Source: Erythrobacter sp. (GTDB lineage: Bacteria; Pseudomonadota; Alphaproteobacteria; Sphingomonadales; Sphingomonadaceae). From it: 64,000 nt of DNA. The notes beneath the pieces are model-generated. The model was not told the origin of the DNA and made no database searches. It saw only the letters and a list, made by a program, of their open reading frames with translations. Shown piece by piece: positions 58,715-64,000 of this stretch (position 1 is its first letter; each line of letters opens with the position of its first letter). Both the position numbers and the translations under genes were made by a program. The stretch lies in NCBI GenBank assembly GCA_030148605.1, contig JASBTD010000053.1, forward strand, positions 62,001 to 126,000. Reading direction: 5' to 3'.

Positions 58715-58786
58715 GCCCGCTCCCCCTCCCAACCACCCGATACTGTGGCGGGGTAGCCTATCGAGTGGTTGGGAGGGGGAGCGGGC
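58715..58786. repeat. Large palindrome (22-bp perfect arms) between ppa and hisS
   Basis: GCCCGCTCCCCCTCCCAACCAC ... GTGGTTGGGAGGGGGAGCGGGC with nested CGATA/TATCG. Confidence 0.92.
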
Positions 58787-58885
58787 TGGCACCGCCCCAG
58801 CCGTGAGGCTGGAAAAACAATCCGCGCCCCTTAGCGGGACAAGCGGCATTGCGAAAGCCCCAGCTTGTCCCTAATCGCGAGCGTC

Positions 58886-60154
58886 ATGAGCAAGAACACT
58901 CCGCAGGCCATTCGCGGCACACAGGATATTTTCGGCGCTGAGGCCGAAGCATTCGCCTTTGTGGTCGAAACCTTCGAGCGCGTACGCAGGCTTTATCGCT
59001 TCCGCCGGGTCGAAATGCCTGTGTTCGAAAAGACCGAAGTGTTCAGCCGCGCCATTGGCGAAACCACCGACGTGGTCTCCAAGGAAATGTATTCGTTCGA
59101 GGATCGCGGCGGGGATTCGCTCACGCTGCGCCCGGAATTCACCGCCGGGATCGCGCGCGCATTTCTGACCAATGGCTGGCAACAGCACGCGCCGCTGAAG
59201 GTTGCGACGCATGGGCCGCTGTTCCGTTACGAGCGCCCGCAGAAGGGGCGCTATCGCCAGTTCCACCAGATCGACGCAGAGATCATCGGGGCGGCGGAAC
59301 CGCAGGCCGATGTCGAGCTGCTCGCCATGGCAGACCAGATCATCCGCGAGCTGGGGATCACTGGCGTGACGCTGCATTTGAACACGCTGGGCGATGCGGA
59401 TAGTCGCGATGCCTGGCGTGCGGCGCTGGTCGAGCATTTCCGCGCTGTGAAAGGCGAGCTTAGCGAGGATTCGCAGGAACGGCTGGAGAAGAACCCGCTG
59501 CGTATTCTCGATTCAAAGGATCGCCGCGATCAGGCTTTTGTCGCCGATGCGCCGAAGATCGACGCTTTCCTGTCCGACGATGCGAAGGCGTTCTTTGAAG
59601 CTGTGACGAGCGGCCTCGATGCGGCGGGGGTCAAGTGGACCCGCGCCGAAAGCCTGGTGCGCGGGCTCGACTATTACCGCCACACCGCTTTCGAATTCAT
59701 CCCTGACGAAGGCAGCGAAGCCGCCTCGCGCCTCGGTTCGCAAAGCACCATCCTCGGCGGCGGGCGCTATGACGGGTTGATGGAAAGCCTTGGCGGCGCG
59801 CCCACGCCTGCGGTGGGCTGGGCTGCCGGGATCGAGCGACTGGCGATGCTGGTGGGGGACTCCTTGCCTCCTGATCGACTGGAGATCGCAATTGCTGCTG
59901 AGAATGTCGAACGCGAGACAGATGCGGCGGAAATGGTGTCAGTCTTTCGCCAAGCTGGTTTTGTCGCTGAAGCTTTCATTACCGGAAGTCCCCGGAAGCG
60001 ATATGATAAAGCGAGAAAATCCGAACCGGCGATTTTGATTTCGTTCGACGTCAGAGAAGGTCAAAAAACGCAGTCTTGGCTTTCGACTGACCCGACAATT
60101 GTTCGGGAGGAGGAGGCTCTGCAGCTACTTGAAGATCGCTGGAAGCTCTCTTGA
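58886..60154 (+). CDS. hisS: Histidyl-tRNA synthetase
   Basis: [69 protein letters not shown]. Confidence 0.96.
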   Translation: MSKNTPQAIRGTQDIFGAEAEAFAFVVETFERVRRLYRFRRVEMPVFEKTEVFSRAIGETTDVVSKEMYSFEDRGGDSLTLRPEFTAGIARAFLTNGWQQHAPLKVATHGPLFRYERPQKGRYRQFHQIDAEIIGAAEPQADVELLAMADQIIRELGITGVTLHLNTLGDADSRDAWRAALVEHFRAVKGELSEDSQERLEKNPLRILDSKDRRDQAFVADAPKIDAFLSDDAKAFFEAVTSGLDAAGVKWTRAESLVRGLDYYRHTAFEFIPDEGSEAASRLGSQSTILGGGRYDGLMESLGGAPTPAVGWAAGIERLAMLVGDSLPPDRLEIAIAAENVERETDAAEMVSVFRQAGFVAEAFITGSPRKRYDKARKSEPAILISFDVREGQKTQSWLSTDPTIVREEEALQLLEDRWKLS

Positions 60155-60204
60155 TCCATCTTAATGGTCATTCTGGCCTTGGCCGGAGGTCCAGTATCTT
60201 TTCA

Positions 60205-60315
60205 CGCCAAGGCGCTAAGCCGCGAAGAAGCTTGGATTGCAATGCATACTTCGCGCCTTTGCGCCTTTGCGTGATCAAATGGCAGAATGGATTCCCGCCT
60301 GCGCGGGAATGACGA
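60205..60315. repeat. Two REP-like intergenic repeats between hisS and prfA
   Basis: CTTCGCGCCTTTGCGCCTTTGCGTGA and the palindrome ATTCCCGCCTGCGCGGGAAT. Confidence 0.65.
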
Positions 60316-60330
60316 TAAGAGAACACCAAC

Positions 60331-61398
60331 ATGCAAATACCCGCCGAACGTCTTGACCAGATCGCGCATCGCTTCGCCGAGCTTGAAGCGCGCATGGCGA
60401 GCGGAACGCTCGAAGGCGAAGCTTTCGTGCAGGCGAGCCGCGACTATGCCGAGCTGGAACCCGTCGCCAAGACCGCTGCCGAAGTGAAGGCCATGCGCGA
60501 GGAGATTGCGGGGCTGGAGGACATGCTCGGCGATCCCGAAATGAAGGCCATGGCGGAAGAAGAACTGGCGGAAATCCGCGAGAAGCTGCCCGAGGCCGAA
60601 CGCAAGCTTGCTATCGCCATGCTGCCCAAGGACAGCGCTGACAGCAAGCCCGCCATGCTGGAAATCCGCGCCGGCACGGGCGGCGATGAAGCGGCGCTGT
60701 TCGCAGGCGATCTCTATCGCATGTATGAGCGCTTTGCAGCGGAACAGGGCTGGAAGGTCGAACCGGTCAGCATGAACGCCAGCGAAGTGGGCGGCTTCAA
60801 GGAGATCGTCGCCAATGTGACCGGCCAGGGCGTGTTCGCGAAGCTCAAATTCGAAAGCGGGGTGCACCGCGTGCAGCGCGTGCCCGAAACGGAAAGCGGC
60901 GGGCGCATCCACACTTCGGCCGCGACTGTGGCGGTGCTGCCAGAGCCCGATGAAGTTGACGTCCAGATCGATGCGAACGATCTGAAGATCGATACCTATC
61001 GCGCCAGCGGTGCGGGCGGCCAGCACGTCAACACCACGGACAGCGCGGTGCGGATCACGCACTTGCCCAGTGGGCTCGTCGTGACGTGCCAGGACGAGCG
61101 CAGCCAGCAGAAGAACCGCGTCAAGGCGATGCAGGTGCTGCGCGCGCGGCTTTACGAAACGATGCGCGATGAAGCGCAAGGCGAAGAGGCGGCAGCGCGC
61201 AAGGCGATGGTCGGTTCAGGCGACCGTTCCGAGCGCATCCGCACTTACAACTTCCCGCAAGGCCGCGTGACCGATCACCGGATCGGGCTGACGCTGCACA
61301 AGCTTGATGAAGTGCTCGCCGGGCCGGGCCTGGGCGAGCTGGTCGATGCGCTGATCGCAGAGGACGAGGCCAAGCGGCTGGCGGCGATGAGTGAGTGA
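60331..61398 (+). CDS. prfA: Peptide chain release factor 1
   Basis: [26 protein letters not shown] (GGQ region: [41 protein letters not shown]). Confidence 0.97.
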   Translation: MQIPAERLDQIAHRFAELEARMASGTLEGEAFVQASRDYAELEPVAKTAAEVKAMREEIAGLEDMLGDPEMKAMAEEELAEIREKLPEAERKLAIAMLPKDSADSKPAMLEIRAGTGGDEAALFAGDLYRMYERFAAEQGWKVEPVSMNASEVGGFKEIVANVTGQGVFAKLKFESGVHRVQRVPETESGGRIHTSAATVAVLPEPDEVDVQIDANDLKIDTYRASGAGGQHVNTTDSAVRITHLPSGLVVTCQDERSQQKNRVKAMQVLRARLYETMRDEAQGEEAAARKAMVGSGDRSERIRTYNFPQGRVTDHRIGLTLHKLDEVLAGPGLGELVDALIAEDEAKRLAAMSE

Positions 61399-61406
61399 TG
61401 TCAGCT

Positions 61407-61490
61407 CAAGTGCGTTCCTGCGAAAGCAGGAACCCTATGCGGAGAAGCCTTCCGTTATCCTCTCTGGACTCCTGCTTTCGCAGGAGCGCA
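61407..61490. repeat. REP-like inverted repeat pair between prfA and prmC
   Basis: TTCCTGCGAAAGCAGGAA and CTCCTGCTTTCGCAGGAG, inverted copies flanking ~45 bp. Confidence 0.75.
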
Positions 61491-61506
61491 AGCCATTGGT
61501 GCATTG

Positions 61507-62328
61507 ATGACCGTCGCTGAAGCCATTCGCAGCGCAACCGGGCGCCTTTCCCAGACCAGCGATACCGCGCGGCTCGATGCCGAGCTGCTGATGGCGCATG
61601 CGTTGGGCGTGAGCCGGTCAGACATGCTGCTGAGGCATACCGGCGATCCGGTGCCTGCGGGCTTTGGTGCGCTGATAGATCGGCGTGCTGCTCGCGAGCC
61701 GGTTGCCTATATCCTTGGCGAGGCCGAGTTCTTCGGGCGCAGCTTCATCGTCACGCCCGATGTGCTGATCCCGCGTGGGGATAGCGAATGTGTGGTGGAG
61801 GTGGCGCTTGAGGTCGCCCCGTCGGTAGGCCGCGTGCTCGATTTGGGCACCGGTTCGGGGGCATTGCTGCTCACGTTACTGGCAGAGCGCGAGGGGCTGC
61901 AGGGCGTTGGCATCGATGCGTCATTGGGCGCGCTGGCAGTCGCGGCAGCCAACGCCGCACGGCTGGGATTGGCTGAACGTGCGCATATCCTCCATCGCGA
62001 CTGGCACGAAGCTGGTTGGGCGGGCGAACTGGGCCAGTTCGATCTGGTGATTGCCAACCCGCCCTATGTCGAAACCACGGCGCAGCTTGACCCCGATGTG
62101 CGCGATTTTGAACCCGCCAGCGCGCTATTTGCGGGTGAAGAGGGGCTTGACGACTATCGCGTGATCATCCCGCAACTGCGCCAGCTGTTGACAGATTCAG
62201 GGGCAGCGGTGCTGGAAATAGGCGCATCACAAGCCTCATCCGTCTCGCAAATTGCTGAAGCAGAGGGTTTTTCCGTTGCCGTGCGACAGGATCTGGCCGG
62301 GCGTGACCGCGCGCTGGTTCTGAGATAA
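61507..62328 (+). CDS. prmC: Peptide chain release factor N(5)-glutamine methyltransferase
   Basis: EPVAYILGEAEFFGRSFIVTPDVLIPRGDSE, VLDLGTGSGALLLTLL, DLVIANPPYVE. Confidence 0.95.
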   Translation: MTVAEAIRSATGRLSQTSDTARLDAELLMAHALGVSRSDMLLRHTGDPVPAGFGALIDRRAAREPVAYILGEAEFFGRSFIVTPDVLIPRGDSECVVEVALEVAPSVGRVLDLGTGSGALLLTLLAEREGLQGVGIDASLGALAVAAANAARLGLAERAHILHRDWHEAGWAGELGQFDLVIANPPYVETTAQLDPDVRDFEPASALFAGEEGLDDYRVIIPQLRQLLTDSGAAVLEIGASQASSVSQIAEAEGFSVAVRQDLAGRDRALVLR

Positions 62329-62559
62329 ACACTTGGCAAAGACGATCGGGCAGGCTACCTCCGAATCAGTTCCCGGTTCGCCAGCGCGCAAACCGGCGGG
62401 CTAAGCTCCACATTTTCAAAGGTTTGAGCAGCGCGAATACGCCTGCGGGATCATGTGGATAGGACTGCTCCGTCCCATGGACAGAGCGCAAGTAAAGGGG
62501 TGAGATGACCCGCCGCCAGCGTTTGAGCGCGTGGGGGCCTCCAAAGAGGATGGATTTCC

Positions 62560-63180
62560 TTGAACAACAATCGCAGTAATCGTCGCCGCGGTCGCGGCAA
62601 CAATCGCAGTCAGGGCGGTGGCAACAGCGCTAACCGGATTGACAGCAGGGCACGTGGCAATGCGCCGCAGCTGCTCGACAAGTACAAGAAGCTGGCACAG
62701 GACGCGCAGCACAATGGTGACCGCGTACAGATGGAATATTATCTGCAATTCGCAGACCACTATTTCCGTGTGATCGCAGACAACAAGGCCCGTCAGGACG
62801 AAGCCAAGGCAAAGCGTCAGGACGAGCGCGGCCAATCAGACGACGATGAGGATGACGATGATGACGGCGATGATCGCCGCCGCTCGCGCAAGCCGCGCGG
62901 TGGTCGCGACAATCGCCGCGATGATGGTCCGAAAGAAGGCAAGCGTGGCAGCGAAGGTGAATCTGCCGACCAGTCGGATAGCGACGATGAAGACCAGAAG
63001 CCGCGCCGTTCACGCCGCAAGCCGCGTGAAGATGCGAATGGCTCAGCCGGTGAAATCGATGCCGCGGTCCTGCCACCGTCAATCGCAGCTCAGGATGATG
63101 GTGATGAAGCTCCGAAGCCACGCCGCCGCCGTCGCACAGTGAGCGAAGACAGCGGCGAAAGCGCTGAAGCGGCTGAATAA
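62560..63180 (+). CDS. DUF4167 domain protein, TTG start
   Basis: NANPQLLDKY-type core (RARGNAPQLLDKYKKLAQDAQHNGDRVQMEYYLQFADHYFRVI) plus Asp/Arg-rich tail. Confidence 0.88.
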   Translation: MNNNRSNRRRGRGNNRSQGGGNSANRIDSRARGNAPQLLDKYKKLAQDAQHNGDRVQMEYYLQFADHYFRVIADNKARQDEAKAKRQDERGQSDDDEDDDDDGDDRRRSRKPRGGRDNRRDDGPKEGKRGSEGESADQSDSDDEDQKPRRSRRKPREDANGSAGEIDAAVLPPSIAAQDDGDEAPKPRRRRRTVSEDSGESAEAAE

Positions 63181-63223
63181 GTCGCGCTGATTTCAGACAA
63201 GCGAAAGGGGCGGCATCCGGACT

Positions 63224-64000
63224 ATGACTGAGCAGGTCATCCGGTTGTGGCATTACCTTCTGGCGCGTCCGCGCCTGTTCGCGCTGCTGCTTGGCGCAAT
63301 TTCATCTACGGGCTTAGCGCCGCTAGGAATTTGGCCAGTCGGGCTCGCTTGCATGGCTGGGCTGATCGCATTGCTGTGGCGCGCGCAAAGCTGGAAAAGC
63401 GCCACCGTCATCGGGTGGCTGTTCGGCTTTGCGCATCTGACAGTCGCCAATAACTGGATCGCGACTGCTTTCACTTACCAGTCTGAAATGCCGCAGTTCC
63501 TTGGCTGGCTGGCAGTGCCGCTGCTGTGCCTTTACCTGGCGGTTTATCCTGCGTTGGCTGCCTTGGCTGCGCACCTGATTGCGCGCAATGGCAGCTTGGC
63601 AAGCTTCGTTCTCGCCCTTGCAGGCGCATGGATCGTGACCGAATGGCTGCGCAGCTGGGTCTTCACCGGCTATCCCTGGCCGCCGCTTGGCCTGATGCTG
63701 CTGGGCGGGTTCGAAAACCCGGGAATTGCAGCGTTGCTGCCGTGGCTTGGCACATACGCGCTTTCAGGGCTGGTAATCGTGATTGCCGGATTGATCGCCT
63801 TGCTTGCCGGTCGCACGCAGTGGATCGGGTTGGCAGGGCTTGCCGCAATTCTTGCAGGCGCGATGCATGTTCCCATCACTGGCGAAGACGGCTCTGGTGA
63901 AGTTCCCTTTGCGCTGATCCAGCCGCTGATCCCGCAGGAAGAGCGCGAAGATGCAAGCAAGTTTGAAGCGCAATTCATTCGCACCGCGCAGCTGACTGCG
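63224..64000 (+). CDS. lnt: Apolipoprotein N-acyltransferase, 5' part (runs off window; not in the ORF track)
   Basis: Manual translation MTEQVIRLWHYLLARPRLFALLLGAISSTGLAPLGIWPVGLACMAGL...GFAHLTVANNWIATAFTYQSEMPQFLGWLAVPLLCLYLAVYPAL...WLRSWVFTGYPWPPLGL; open to position 64000. Confidence 0.92.
   Translation, partial: MTEQVIRLWHYLLARPRLFALLLGAISSTGLAPLGIWPVGLACMAGLIALLWRAQSWKSATVIGWLFGFAHLTVANNWIATAFTYQSEMPQFLGWLAVPLLCLYLAVYPALAALAAHLIARNGSLASFVLALAGAWIVTEWLRSWVFTGYPWPPLGLMLLGGFENPGIAALLPWLGTYALSGLVIVIAGLIALLAGRTQWIGLAGLAAILAGAMHVPITGEDGSGEVPFALIQPLIPQEEREDASKFEAQFIRTAQLTA

Noticed and set aside
60202-61179. 325-aa minus-strand ORF over prfA
   Set aside because: Frame shadow of a high-GC conserved gene; prfA on the plus strand is unambiguous.

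Overview
About 64 kb of an alphaproteobacterial chromosome, most likely Sphingomonadales/Erythrobacteraceae. That placement is inferred from spt plus its dedicated ACP, CtrA/DivK, DUF4167 and a GTA-type relic. Most of the window is densely packed housekeeping genes: pheT (3' end), prfC, glnK-amtB, a TonB-dependent receptor, argD-argF, hslO, queC, an OmpA-family porin, spt/acp, divK, dksA, kynA-kynB-kynU, gluQ, mutS, maeB, trmB, ctrA, rpoN, lptB, ppa, hisS, prfA, prmC and lnt (5' part, missing from the ORF track because it has no stop in the window). Three things stand out. (1) The 393-bp kynU/HNH intergenic region (about 40.81-41.20 kb) looks like a compact Fst/par-style type I toxin-antitoxin locus. 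It has a ~30-aa single-TM ORF behind a near-perfect Shine-Dalgarno, two hairpins with identical CTGCAA loops, a downstream direct repeat of the translation-initiation region, and a convergent antisense promoter candidate. (2) At 23.87-26.98 kb there is a collapsed gene transfer agent (GTA) cluster: gp1-like small terminase, large terminase interrupted by one in-frame TGA, the first ~30-45 codons of the portal fused out of frame to the C-terminus of the gp15 host-specificity protein, then a DUF2793 protein. The whole capsid/tail block is missing. (3) A C-terminal relic of a second GMC oxidoreductase sits just downstream of an intact paralogue. Regulatory sites include a textbook sigma-54/NtrC promoter before glnK, a CtrA box and paired GANTC sites before ctrA, several REP-like palindromes and clear intrinsic terminators. 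No rRNA, tRNA, CRISPR array or transposase was recognised. All family calls come from reading the sequence; no database search was run.
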